This document shows, one piece after another, positions 34,426 to 42,934 of a stretch of DNA of 64,000 bases (position 1 is its first letter; the number at the start of each line of letters is the position of its first letter). The stretch covers positions 53,046 to 117,045 of the forward strand of contig NZ_JAFBCZ010000021.1 of the NCBI RefSeq assembly GCF_016907925.1. Direction: 5' to 3'. Source of the stretch: Herpetosiphon giganteus. GTDB taxonomy: Bacteria; Chloroflexota; Chloroflexia; Chloroflexales; Herpetosiphonaceae. The position numbers and the translations under genes were made by a program. The notes under the pieces were generated by a model. The model searched no databases. It worked only from the letters and a program-made list of their open reading frames with translations, and was not told where the DNA came from.

Positions 34426-34559
34426 TCAATACTTGCGGCTTACAAGTTGCTAAACAAGGCGTATAGAAATCATGATTCGGGCCAAGAAGCCCCTAAAATA
34501 GCCCATTGTAATGGCCAATTCCCCCCATAGGGATATGCTAATAGAGGACTAATAAAACA

Positions 34560-34591
34560 TTGACAAAACTCTAGCCAACATGTAGTATAAT
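34560..34591 (+). promoter_or_regulatory. Promoter of the lipoprotein/4-TM/80-aa cluster
   Basis: TTGACA (34560-34565), 17-base spacer, TAGTAT (34583-34588) overlapping a perfect TATAAT (34586-34591, spacing 20). It would leave a leader of more than 110 bases before the first gene. The rest of the 34354-34714 spacer has no gene I can support. Confidence 0.6.
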
Positions 34592-34714
34592 TTCAATGCG
34601 CGGCATTGATAATTATGTTCATCTGCACATGCTCGCGACACCTCAATTAATGTGTGTGTACATCATGAGCAGGGCATAACTCAGCCCACATTTGGATAGT
34701 GATGGTGGTAGCAA

Positions 34715-35398
34715 TTGACGACCTTCCACAGAGCTTGGCAGTACGCAACAGAGCGCATTAAACGAGCATCGGTTCATCGGTGGCTGTGGTTTTTTGTCGT
34801 TAGCACAGGTCTTGCTGGTTGTACCCAACCAGGCGGGTTAAACCTTCAATCGTTGACCTTGACTGCTGCCAATCCAACCGTTAGCGGCTCGAACCCAAAC
34901 ATTCAACCAACCGTACCATCACAAACCAACGTTTCTGGTCAGCCAACCCAAATTCTCGTGCCAACTGCCGTGGAAGATGGCCCGACCAGCCAAGTTATTG
35001 CAACCAGCGCGCCTATTGAGCCAAGCTCAGTTGTGCCAACGGTTGTACTAACCCCACCACCAAGCGGCAACGCCGCATGGGAGGCTCAAAAAGTTGATGT
35101 TCAGCAATTTAGCGAGCCAACAACCTATGCAGCACCTGGAACCGTCATGCTTTGGTGGTATGATCCAAACTCAGGTCAATATGTTGGCCTTGGTTGGATT
35201 CGTTCTCCACTCATCGCAAGCGGCGAGTTTCGATTGCGTTGGAGTGGTTTAGCTGCTTTAGCCATCCCATACACAATCAACGTGGATTATGGCTTGACCT
35301 TAGAACCAAGCATGGTCCAACGGATTCGGCGTGCTGGCTACGGCGGCGATGTGATTGAAACATTTGTCTATCTTGCGCCCGATATTACGCCACAATAG
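34715..35398 (+). CDS. Uncharacterised lipoprotein
   Basis: 227 residues from TTG 34715; start uncertain because the ribosome site is weak. The lipoprotein signal is plain: a hydrophobic WLWFFVVSTGLAGC segment with Cys36. Residues about 45-115 are Ser/Thr/Pro-rich (linker). The C-terminal domain (about 120-227: WEAQKVDVQQFSEPTTYAAPGTVMLWWYDPNSGQYVGLGWIRSP ... IRRAGYGGDVIETFVYLAPD) is beta-rich and not recognised. Outside the membrane. First of three co-directional genes with short gaps. Confidence 0.7.
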   Translation: MTTFHRAWQYATERIKRASVHRWLWFFVVSTGLAGCTQPGGLNLQSLTLTAANPTVSGSNPNIQPTVPSQTNVSGQPTQILVPTAVEDGPTSQVIATSAPIEPSSVVPTVVLTPPPSGNAAWEAQKVDVQQFSEPTTYAAPGTVMLWWYDPNSGQYVGLGWIRSPLIASGEFRLRWSGLAALAIPYTINVDYGLTLEPSMVQRIRRAGYGGDVIETFVYLAPDITPQ

Positions 35399-35418
35399 GG
35401 CAGAAGGAGACTGTACAT

Positions 35419-36285
35419 ATGAGCAGTCGGTATTTAGAAATGGTTCGCGGTCAGCGCCGCAACCGAGGAGGCGGTTTTCAGTTTACGGCGAAAACCCTCT
35501 TGGTTGTGCTTGCCGTATGCGCCATGGTCGGATCGGCTGTGTATTGGTGGGGCATTCAGAGCGTTCTTACCCCCAATAAGCTGATTGCTGGCTCCTTTAC
35601 ATTGATTTTGGTTTTAGCACCGCCGAGCTTGGTGAGTTTCTTGATTCCCTGGTCACCAGCAGGCATGTTGTTGCAAAAAATCAATGCCCGAACGCTTGGC
35701 TATGTCGTAGTCGTCGTGTGTGCCTTGATTCTGGTGTACTACTCGTTTACCTTGCAATATCAATGGTGGGAAACCCAAGCAGTCGTCCAAGATAGCAATA
35801 TTACCTTGTTGCAAGTCTTGGTCGGGTTGATCGGCTTTATCTTTATTCCTGCATTGTTGTGGACTCCAGTGAGTAGCGAAGAACTGGTCGAACAGATTCG
35901 CCAAGCGCACTTGGTACGCCGCTACGAATTGCAAACCCAAGCCGATATTGCTATTTTACGCAATACTTTGCTCCGCGCTCAAGAGAAGGCGTTGATCGGT
36001 TTTGCGAATTTGACTGTCCAAGAAAAAGAAGAACTAGCCTCAGTTATGCGTGGCTTGGTGCGCGGCATCGACACCACCATGAAAGAGCTAGCCCAAAGTG
36101 TTAAGGCCGTGAGCGGAACCGTAACACCCTTCGCAGCGTTAGAAGATAACGAGGACATCAAAGGCTACTTGGATTATGTTGCCGATAGTTTGATGGATAC
36201 ATCCATGAACCCTGGCACCAAGCCAACCAATACCACTTCGATGGATCGCTCGCCCATGGATCGACCTGGCGGTTACTCACGCTAG
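35419..36285 (+). CDS. Four-helix membrane protein with cytoplasmic coiled-coil tail
   Basis: 288 residues, AAGGAG 9 bases before ATG 35419. Hydrophobic helices at about 24-45, 54-76, 92-112 and 131-150. Residues about 155-240 form a charged, heptad-like helix (EELVEQIRQAHLVRRYELQTQADIAILRNTLLRAQEKALIGF ... ELASVMRGLVRGIDTTMKELAQ), then a flexible Pro/Met/Asp tail. I do not recognise the family. The coiled coil suggests oligomerisation or a partner; the flanking lipoprotein and 80-residue protein are candidates. Confidence 0.72.
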   Translation: MSSRYLEMVRGQRRNRGGGFQFTAKTLLVVLAVCAMVGSAVYWWGIQSVLTPNKLIAGSFTLILVLAPPSLVSFLIPWSPAGMLLQKINARTLGYVVVVVCALILVYYSFTLQYQWWETQAVVQDSNITLLQVLVGLIGFIFIPALLWTPVSSEELVEQIRQAHLVRRYELQTQADIAILRNTLLRAQEKALIGFANLTVQEKEELASVMRGLVRGIDTTMKELAQSVKAVSGTVTPFAALEDNEDIKGYLDYVADSLMDTSMNPGTKPTNTTSMDRSPMDRPGGYSR

Positions 36286-36319
36286 GTTTTAACTTAACTC
36301 ATACCCTTGGAGGTGGCCG

Positions 36320-36562
36320 ATGCGTGGTCGCTTACGCTCGACTGATGAACGATTAATCGATGATGACTTGACTGAATTGGCCGACGAATTGTCGATGCGG
36401 CTGTATGCAACGATGGGTCATCGCGTCTATTTGCTCAGTCGCCCAGATATTATTCAGCTCACCAAATCATATATCGATGATCTCCATACGGAAGATCAAG
36501 ATGCTATCTGTTGGCTGATTTGGGATCTCTTTCAAGAAGGCATGCAGCTAGAATTTGGTTAG
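36320..36562 (+). CDS. Small uncharacterised acidic protein
   Basis: 80 residues behind a good GGAGG site (36309-36313). The sequence is helical and acidic (ERLIDDDLTELADELSMRL ... DIIQLTKSYIDDLHTEDQDAICWLIWDLFQEGMQLEFG) with no membrane segment. It lies 34 bases after the 4-TM gene and before a terminator-like hairpin, so it closes the three-gene cluster. It may be the soluble partner of the membrane protein's coiled coil. Family not recognised. Confidence 0.65.
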   Translation: MRGRLRSTDERLIDDDLTELADELSMRLYATMGHRVYLLSRPDIIQLTKSYIDDLHTEDQDAICWLIWDLFQEGMQLEFG

Positions 36563-36585
36563 ACCAAGCTTCAAGCTCAAGCATC

Positions 36586-36615
36586 AACGCCGCTTTTAAC
36601 GTAAAGGCGGCGTTT
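36586..36615 (+). terminator. Hairpin after the lipoprotein/4-TM/80-aa cluster
   Basis: AACGCCGC ... GGCGGCGTT with a bulge and AAAG/TTTT inner pairing, then TTGTGTTT. Moderate terminator. Confidence 0.6.
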
Positions 36616-36692
36616 GTGTTTCTAGCGCTAAAGCATTCTGCAACCCACCTGCGTAGAAACTCATAGAATGTTTTATTGCGATTGTGGGAATT

Positions 36693-38735
36693 ATGCACGT
36701 TTACGCACAGTATGATCTGGAATGGGCCGCCGCCCCAGCAACAATTTATGCCCGCTTGGCCGAGTTGTCAGGCTGGTTGTTGGGGTCTGAAGTTGCTGGC
36801 CGCTGGCAGTGGGCCGATCAGGCTTGGCAGATTACTACCAAGCATCAGCCGCAACGCTTGCATTGGCATGCTCAGAGCATTAATCAACCAAGCCTCAAAG
36901 CAGATTTGGTGCTCGAATTGCTGGATAGTGTTTCCAGCACCCACATTCGGGCAACCTTGCACGTCGAATGGCCCAAAACAGCGTTTAAATTATGGCACTA
37001 TTGGCAACGCCGCCGCTGGCTGCACAACGAATTAGCTGCTGTTTTGCAACGCTGGCGCGAAGCATGGCCAGCTCAAGCACGTGCAAGCAACCAGCTTGCA
37101 GAGAGCCATCCGCGCACTTGGCAAGCATTCGAGGCCATGAATGCCCTCGATCAACTGCAACGGATTCAAGCGCTCGATCAACGCTGGCAACAATTTGAGC
37201 AAGGCCAGCTACCAAAGCTCCCCTACAGCCAAACCAATCAATTGCCCACAGCCGATACTGCGTTTGATTTGGTTTATGCTGGCGGCGGCTTGGGTTTGCT
37301 GCACGCCACGTTGATGGCCCGCAAAGGGCTGCGGGTGCTCGTTTTTGATCGCCATGAAGTTGGTTGTGCGCATCGCGAATGGAATATTTCGCAGGCCGAG
37401 CTTGAGCGCTTGGTGGCAACTGGCTTTATCTCGTGGGAAACGCTCGAACGCGAGATTATTATGGCGCGCTATAACGATGGGGTTGTGCGCTTTCACGCTG
37501 CTGGCTCAGCGGTTGCCCCCGCCGAATTGCGCTTGCCCAAGGTCTTGGATATTGCGCTTGATGCTGGGGCCTTGCTGCGCTATGCGCGCCAACAATTTTT
37601 AGCGGCTGGCGGCACGGTTTGGGATGCAACAAGTTTTGAGCATGTCTATCACGATCCACAGCGCCAGCAAACCATCGTTGCGGTGCGCAAGGTAGATCAA
37701 GCGCATGTGATTGCGACGCGTTTGCTGATCGATGCCATGGGTGCAATTTCGCCATTAACCCTTGCAACCCAGCCATTTGCCGGCATCTGCCCAACCGTGG
37801 GTACGGTGCTGAGCGGCGCAGACCACGACCAAAGCTTGGGCGATATTTTGATTAGCGTTGCCGATACCCAAGCCGATCGCCAATTGATTTGGGAAGGCTT
37901 TCCTGGCCGCGATCACGAACTTACCGTTTATGTATTTTATTATGATCGGGTTGGCGCAAAGGCCCAATATCAGCATTCGCTGCTCGATTTATTTGAAGAT
38001 TATTTTGAATTATTGCCAAGCTACAAGCAACTCCAACCCAATGCTAAGCATCTGCGACCAGTTTTTGGCTATATTCCGGCTCGCCATGCGTTGAGCAAAC
38101 CCAAGCCTTTGGCGGGAGTTTTGGCCTTGGGCGATGCTTCAGCGCAACAATCGCCATTAACCTTTTGTGGTTTTGGTTCGTTTGTACGCAACCTTGAGCG
38201 CACCACCGATTTGCTCGAACAAGCGCTAGAACAGCAACTAACCACGCCAAATCATTTAAGTGCAATTAGTGCCTACCAAAGCAACGTCAGCATGAATTGG
38301 GTATTTAGCCGCTTTATGACTCCGTGGGGCCGCCCGCAGGATGTGAACGAACTACAAAATGTCTTTGCCCATGTGCTCAACAACTTGGGCTACGAGCTGG
38401 CGCGGCGCTTCTTCCAAGATCAAATGACATGGCTAGATTATTATCGGCTACTATTAGGTACGCTGGCCTATTACCCACGAATTATGCAGGTTGCTTGGCA
38501 GGTGCTTGGCTGGCGCGATTGGCTGCGCTGGATTGGCGATTGGCTGCGGTTTAGTCGGGCTGCATTGATTGCGAAAATTGGCCAACACATGCCAGCCTGG
38601 TTGATTGCGCGTTTGCCTAAACCATGGCTTTTTCAGTACAATGCAGCCTATGCCGAATGGCAAGCAATGGGTTGGCTCGATTCCAGCCCGAATCATCAAA
38701 GTCAAGCGCTTGGTGCAAACACCGAAATTAAGTAG
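36693..38735 (+). CDS. cruA: SRPBCC domain fused to CruA/CruP-type lycopene cyclase
   Basis: 680 residues from ATG 36693 (GTG 36684 is an alternative; neither has a strong ribosome site). Residues about 1-145 look like an SRPBCC/START lipid-binding domain (MHVYAQYDLEWAAAPATIYARLAELSGWLLG). Then comes an FAD-binding Rossmann motif AGGGLGLLHATLMARKG (about G197), CAHREWNISQAEL (W230), LLIDAMGAISPL, FPGRDHELTVYVFYYD, GDASAQQSPLTFCGFGSFVRNLERTT and NVSMNWVFSRFM. This matches the CruA/CruP lycopene cyclase family of green sulfur bacteria and cyanobacteria. It likely makes gamma- or beta-carotene from lycopene at the membrane. No other carotenoid gene lies nearby, so the symbol is by similarity only. 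Confidence 0.85.
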   Translation: MHVYAQYDLEWAAAPATIYARLAELSGWLLGSEVAGRWQWADQAWQITTKHQPQRLHWHAQSINQPSLKADLVLELLDSVSSTHIRATLHVEWPKTAFKLWHYWQRRRWLHNELAAVLQRWREAWPAQARASNQLAESHPRTWQAFEAMNALDQLQRIQALDQRWQQFEQGQLPKLPYSQTNQLPTADTAFDLVYAGGGLGLLHATLMARKGLRVLVFDRHEVGCAHREWNISQAELERLVATGFISWETLEREIIMARYNDGVVRFHAAGSAVAPAELRLPKVLDIALDAGALLRYARQQFLAAGGTVWDATSFEHVYHDPQRQQTIVAVRKVDQAHVIATRLLIDAMGAISPLTLATQPFAGICPTVGTVLSGADHDQSLGDILISVADTQADRQLIWEGFPGRDHELTVYVFYYDRVGAKAQYQHSLLDLFEDYFELLPSYKQLQPNAKHLRPVFGYIPARHALSKPKPLAGVLALGDASAQQSPLTFCGFGSFVRNLERTTDLLEQALEQQLTTPNHLSAISAYQSNVSMNWVFSRFMTPWGRPQDVNELQNVFAHVLNNLGYELARRFFQDQMTWLDYYRLLLGTLAYYPRIMQVAWQVLGWRDWLRWIGDWLRFSRAALIAKIGQHMPAWLIARLPKPWLFQYNAAYAEWQAMGWLDSSPNHQSQALGANTEIK

Positions 38736-38798
38736 CTTGGCCCAGCTTTTTGGATTGGCTCACGTTGTTGTTTTGGCAGCAACTATTGAGAAGTGTGT

Positions 38799-41351
38799 AT
38801 GCGACGTTCGCCACTTGCTCGGATTCGCAATGCTCTGCTGATTGGATTAACGCTTTCGTTATTGCTGATCGCAGGCGGTTTGGCTTGGTTTTGGTGGTCA
38901 TTTGATCAAGCGCAGCGCCAAGGCAGGGCGCTCAGTGCCAACGAACAATTGATTATTTATAGCGTGATTGGGGCCGCCGCCGTGATTGGGGCGCTGATAA
39001 CCCTGATTATGACAATGCGCAGCGTGCGCCAAACTCGCAAGCCATTTGAACAATTACCAAGCGAGTTCGATCCCGATCAAGCAATTGAAGTGGGCAATTC
39101 GGGCGATCCGCTGATTGACAACACCTTGCAAAAAGTTGAGGCCTTGCGCCAAAATCTCTTGGCCCGCCAAACTAACTTAACCAGCCAAACCAGCCAATTG
39201 CACACAACTCAAGGCCGCCATGAAGCGGTGTTTAAATTGGCTCGCTTGCTCAATAGCACGCTCGAAATTGAAACCTTGCTCAACGATTTTGTCCGTTCGT
39301 TGGTCAAGAAATTTGATCTTTCGTTTGTTGGCGTTGGCTTGATTGAAAATAGCAGCATTGTGGTGCGCCACGGAGTTACCCGCAAAGCTGATCAGATTGA
39401 ATCGACCTCGACGTTGTGGCTGGCGCTTAGCGCGGGGATTGCCGCCGAAGCTGCTGCTGAAAGCCAAATTATCATCAAACGTCAGCCACCATTTGATACC
39501 GAATTGCCCTCGCCAAGCACCGTCGCAACCCAAGTTGCCCATCCCTTGATGAATAGCGGGCATATCATTGGCGTGTTGTTGAGCCAAAGCAGCCAAAAAC
39601 TCGATGAAGAAACGCTCAACCATTTGCGGGATATTGCCGAATTATTGGCCTCGTCGCTGAGCAACGCCCATCTGTTTGCCAATGCTCGCGAACGAGCCAC
39701 CAACTTAACTGCAATCAACGATTTAGCGCGGGCAATCAGCACCTCGCTTGATCTCAAGCGGATTTTGGATACAGCACTTCAGCAAATTCGCCAACTTATT
39801 CCCTATGATCAAGCAACCGTCACGACCTATGATGTTGGCAGCAACATGTTCCAAGTGCTGGCGGCCAACGATGCAGATTATGGCATGTTGAGCGCTGGCC
39901 AAGAAACCGAGGGCAACGGGCCGTTGCGCACCGCCTACGAAGCAGGCCATCCGGTGTATATCGCCGAGGTTGAGCATCACACGGGCCAGCCGTTGCAATT
40001 GCCGTTTGCCGATGAAGCGCAATCGCTGTTGATTCAGCCATTAACCACCGCCGATGTGCGCTTGGGCACGCTGAATTTGACCAGCCGCCGCCCAAATGCC
40101 TTTGACGAACAACAAGTCAGTTTATTGGGCGGTTTATCGCACTTTTTGACCACCGCCTTGGTCAATGGTCGGCTCTATAATCAACGGGCGCAAGCCTTGC
40201 AACAACTTGAGCAAACCCAAGATCACCTGCTGTTTGTCGAGAAATTACGCGCGCTTGGCGAATTGGCCAGCGGCGTTACCCACGATTTCAACAACTTGTT
40301 GGCAGGCATTTTGGGCAATGTTCAGGTGTTGATGGGCGAATTGCAAAATCCTGAGCAACGCGAAACCCTCCGCGTGATCGAACGCGCCGCCAAAGATGGA
40401 GCCGAAACCGTCAAGCGGATTCAGCGTTTTGCTCGCAAAGATGATGGCGAAATTGACGCGCCAGTTGAATTGCACGAATTGGCCGAAGATGCGCTCGATC
40501 TGACCAGAGTGCGCTGGCGTAATGCCGCCCAAGAGCAAGGGGTCAACATCGAATTGCAACGCGAAATTCTGAATGTGCCAACGATTCGAGGCCATGCCGC
40601 TGAATTGCGCGAAGTGCTGACCAACTTAATTATTAATGCTGTCGATGCCATGCCCAATGGCGGCATGCTGCGGGTTGCGACTGGTCAGCGCGGCTCGGAA
40701 GTCTTTGTTTCGGTGGCTGATAGCGGCGTTGGCATGAGCGAAGAAGTCAAAGCACGGATCTTCGATCCCTTCTTTACGACCAAGGGCGAGCGCGGCAATG
40801 GCTTGGGGCTAGCGGTTTCGGCGGCAATCGTTTCGCGCCACAGTGGCCGCATCGAAGTCCAAAGCATCGAAGGCCGCGGTACTAACTTCGCAATTTGGCT
40901 GCCGATTCTCGAAGTCGATTTTGCCCAAGTCGAAGCCACCGACCACGACATTCCTAACGTGCGCGGCAGTATTTTGATTGTCGAAGATGAAGAATTGGTA
41001 CGGATTGCGCTGAGCCGTATGTTGGCTGCTTGGGGCCACGACGTTGTGAGTGCCGATAGTGGTCGCGATGCGCTGGCCAAATTCCGACCTGGCATGTTCG
41101 ATTTGGTCATCACCGACCTTGGTATGCCCGATATGATGGGCTGGGACGTATTGCGCTTGATTCGCGAGCGCGAACATGGCATTCGCACGATGATGCTCTC
41201 GGGCTGGGCACGCCAAATCGATCCTGCTGAAGCCAAATTGCGCGGCGCAGATGTGGTTGTTGCAAAGCCGTTTGATCAAGCAGTTTTGCGCACGACTGTT
41301 GCCCATTTATTGGCAGGCACGCTCGATCTTACGCCGCGCGTTATTGCCTAA
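38799..41351 (+). CDS. Hybrid sensor histidine kinase: 2 TM, 2 GAF, kinase core, receiver
   Basis: 850 residues from ATG 38799 (GAGAAG upstream). Two membrane helices (about 12-32 and 52-73) enclose a short loop. Two GAF domains follow (about 140-285 and 300-455; ETLLNDFVRSLVKKFDLSFVGVG and RILDTALQQIRQLIPYDQATVTTY). The phospho-accepting His495 lies in GVTHDFNNLLAGILGN, the DFNN-type H-box. ATPase motifs are LTNLIINAVDAMPNGG (N), DSGVGMS (G1) and GNGLGLAVS (G2). The receiver domain has Asp773 in VITDLGMPD. No partner regulator is adjacent, so output is through phosphotransfer or an unlinked target. Stimulus unknown. Confidence 0.93.
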   Translation: MRRSPLARIRNALLIGLTLSLLLIAGGLAWFWWSFDQAQRQGRALSANEQLIIYSVIGAAAVIGALITLIMTMRSVRQTRKPFEQLPSEFDPDQAIEVGNSGDPLIDNTLQKVEALRQNLLARQTNLTSQTSQLHTTQGRHEAVFKLARLLNSTLEIETLLNDFVRSLVKKFDLSFVGVGLIENSSIVVRHGVTRKADQIESTSTLWLALSAGIAAEAAAESQIIIKRQPPFDTELPSPSTVATQVAHPLMNSGHIIGVLLSQSSQKLDEETLNHLRDIAELLASSLSNAHLFANARERATNLTAINDLARAISTSLDLKRILDTALQQIRQLIPYDQATVTTYDVGSNMFQVLAANDADYGMLSAGQETEGNGPLRTAYEAGHPVYIAEVEHHTGQPLQLPFADEAQSLLIQPLTTADVRLGTLNLTSRRPNAFDEQQVSLLGGLSHFLTTALVNGRLYNQRAQALQQLEQTQDHLLFVEKLRALGELASGVTHDFNNLLAGILGNVQVLMGELQNPEQRETLRVIERAAKDGAETVKRIQRFARKDDGEIDAPVELHELAEDALDLTRVRWRNAAQEQGVNIELQREILNVPTIRGHAAELREVLTNLIINAVDAMPNGGMLRVATGQRGSEVFVSVADSGVGMSEEVKARIFDPFFTTKGERGNGLGLAVSAAIVSRHSGRIEVQSIEGRGTNFAIWLPILEVDFAQVEATDHDIPNVRGSILIVEDEELVRIALSRMLAAWGHDVVSADSGRDALAKFRPGMFDLVITDLGMPDMMGWDVLRLIREREHGIRTMMLSGWARQIDPAEAKLRGADVVVAKPFDQAVLRTTVAHLLAGTLDLTPRVIA

Positions 41352-41363
41352 ATAAAGATAAGC

Positions 41364-41575
41364 TTCCCTCACCCCAACCCCTCTCCCGTCCAACGGGCGA
41401 GGGGCTTTTTCATGCTGTGGATACCCCGCGAATCGCTGTGGGCGAGGGGCTAGCTTACAAGGGTAAGTGGTTTTCCCTCACCCCAACCCCTCTCCCGTCC
41501 AACGGGCGAGGGGCTTTTTCATGCTGTGGATACCCCGCGAATCGCTGTGGGCGAGGGGGATGGGGGGTGAGGGGA
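41364..41575. repeat. Two identical 86-base repeat copies, the second complete with terminal inverted repeat
   Basis: 41364-41449 and 41473-41558 are identical over 86 bases: ccctcaccccaacccctct at the left, a CGGGCGAGGGGCTTTTT hairpin part, and ending gtgggcgagggg. The second copy continues GATGGGGGGTGAGGGGA (to 41575), the inverse of its left end. This gives a short element with TTCCCTCACCCC-type terminal inverted repeats. The first copy lacks that right end. A partial relative lies at 63871-63898. Confidence 0.85.
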
Positions 41576-41592
41576 TCTTCCAAGATACAAAC

Positions 41593-42759
41593 TTAAAGCA
41601 GCAACGCCAGCAAACCCAAAACCCCCGCCCCAAGCACTATCGCTGCCGTAGCCCACTTGGCCTTCCAACTATAGAGCAGCCATAAACTTAGCCCAGCAAT
41701 CAGCAACGCCAGTAGTGCTGGAGCCAGTTCACGCGGCCAAGCAGCCAGAATAATTTGGCTGGTCGTGACCGTAATCAAGCCAACCACCGCCGCCGTAATT
41801 CCATCAAGAAAGGCATGAGTTGCAGCATTGGCAATAATGCGTTCGAGCCAATGATGGCCAAGAATCGTAAATAAAAATGCTGGCAAAAATGTGCCTGTGG
41901 TCAAGGCCAAGGCCCCAGCAAAACCACCGCCAAGGTAGCCCACAAAGGTCGAGAAAATAATCAATGGCGCTGGCAAGATTCCAGAAAGGGCCAAGCCATC
42001 AATAAACTGTTCGTTGGTCATCCAACCGCCAACAACTACCGCATCGTGCTGCAAAAATGGAATTGCCGTATACGCGCCGCCAAAGGTCAGCAGGCCCGTG
42101 CGCAAGCCATAACCAAACAAACTCAACACGCTAGGCGCAGCTAAAACCGCCAGTGCTAGCAACGGCAACCATGAGCTGTGTAAATTGGTTTTGCTTAATT
42201 GTGGCTTTTGCAACAGCCAATAGGCCACGCCCGACAGCAGTAGAATCGCGATAAAATGCACACCCACAAACGTGGCAATTCCAGCAACAATTGCAATTGC
42301 CCAAAGCTGACGATTGAGCAACGCATGCTCGCCAATTTTATGCACGGCCCGAATAATCAAGGCCGCCACGGCGGGCTTGAAGCCAAACAAAATTGCCCCA
42401 ATCCCAATTGCGCTCATGCCATAGGCCATATAGGCCCACGAAAGCCCAAGCATCAGGATAAAACCAGGCAGCATAAAGCCCAAGCCAGCTAATACAGCGC
42501 CAATCCTGCCACGGGCAACCATGCCAAAATAGACACACAATTCATGGGCTTCGGGGCCAGGCAAGGCCTGGTACACCGCCAGCACCCGATTAAAATGCTC
42601 GCGCTCAATCCAATGTTCTTCCTCAACTAACTCTTGGCGAATCATGGCAATTTGGGCGACAGGCCCGCCCCACGCCAACAAGCCAAAACGCAAAAAGCGC
42701 AGAAATAGCCGCAAATACGATTCATGGGGTGGACGAACAGAGGGTGGCAGCTCAGCCAT
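41593..42759 (-). CDS. chrA: Chromate transporter, ChrA family
   Basis: 388 residues from ATG 42759 (AAGGA 8 bases upstream). The signature FGLLAWGGPVAQIAMIRQELVEEEHWIEREHFNRVLAVYQALPGPEA is the ChrA N-half. The C-half repeats it as GYGLRTGLLTFGGAYTAIPFLQHDAVVVGGWMTNEQFIDGLALSGILPAP. About ten membrane helices. In proteobacteria ChrA exports chromate using the membrane potential; in unstressed organisms it may carry sulfate-like oxyanions. No chrB-type regulator is adjacent. Confidence 0.93.
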   Translation of the reverse strand: MAELPPSVRPPHESYLRLFLRFLRFGLLAWGGPVAQIAMIRQELVEEEHWIEREHFNRVLAVYQALPGPEAHELCVYFGMVARGRIGAVLAGLGFMLPGFILMLGLSWAYMAYGMSAIGIGAILFGFKPAVAALIIRAVHKIGEHALLNRQLWAIAIVAGIATFVGVHFIAILLLSGVAYWLLQKPQLSKTNLHSSWLPLLALAVLAAPSVLSLFGYGLRTGLLTFGGAYTAIPFLQHDAVVVGGWMTNEQFIDGLALSGILPAPLIIFSTFVGYLGGGFAGALALTTGTFLPAFLFTILGHHWLERIIANAATHAFLDGITAAVVGLITVTTSQIILAAWPRELAPALLALLIAGLSLWLLYSWKAKWATAAIVLGAGVLGLLALLL

Positions 42760-42814
42760 AAACTGTTCCTTAGCAAAAGGCGAATCGCAGGCATTGTATG
42801 CCAAAAAAGCCCTC

Positions 42815-42844
42815 TTTACAGCACCAGATTAAGTATGGTATAGT
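42815..42844 (+). promoter_or_regulatory. Promoter of the WXG100-toxin-like gene
   Basis: TTTACA (42815-42820), 18-base spacer, TATAGT (42839-42844), leaving a leader of about 85 bases. Confidence 0.55.
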
Positions 42845-42934
42845 GAACTCGTGCTGATTGCACTCCTCACTCAATAAACCCAACAACCAACATTTCAATA
42901 ATCTACCAGCCGATTAGCAACGGAGCATAGGCTT

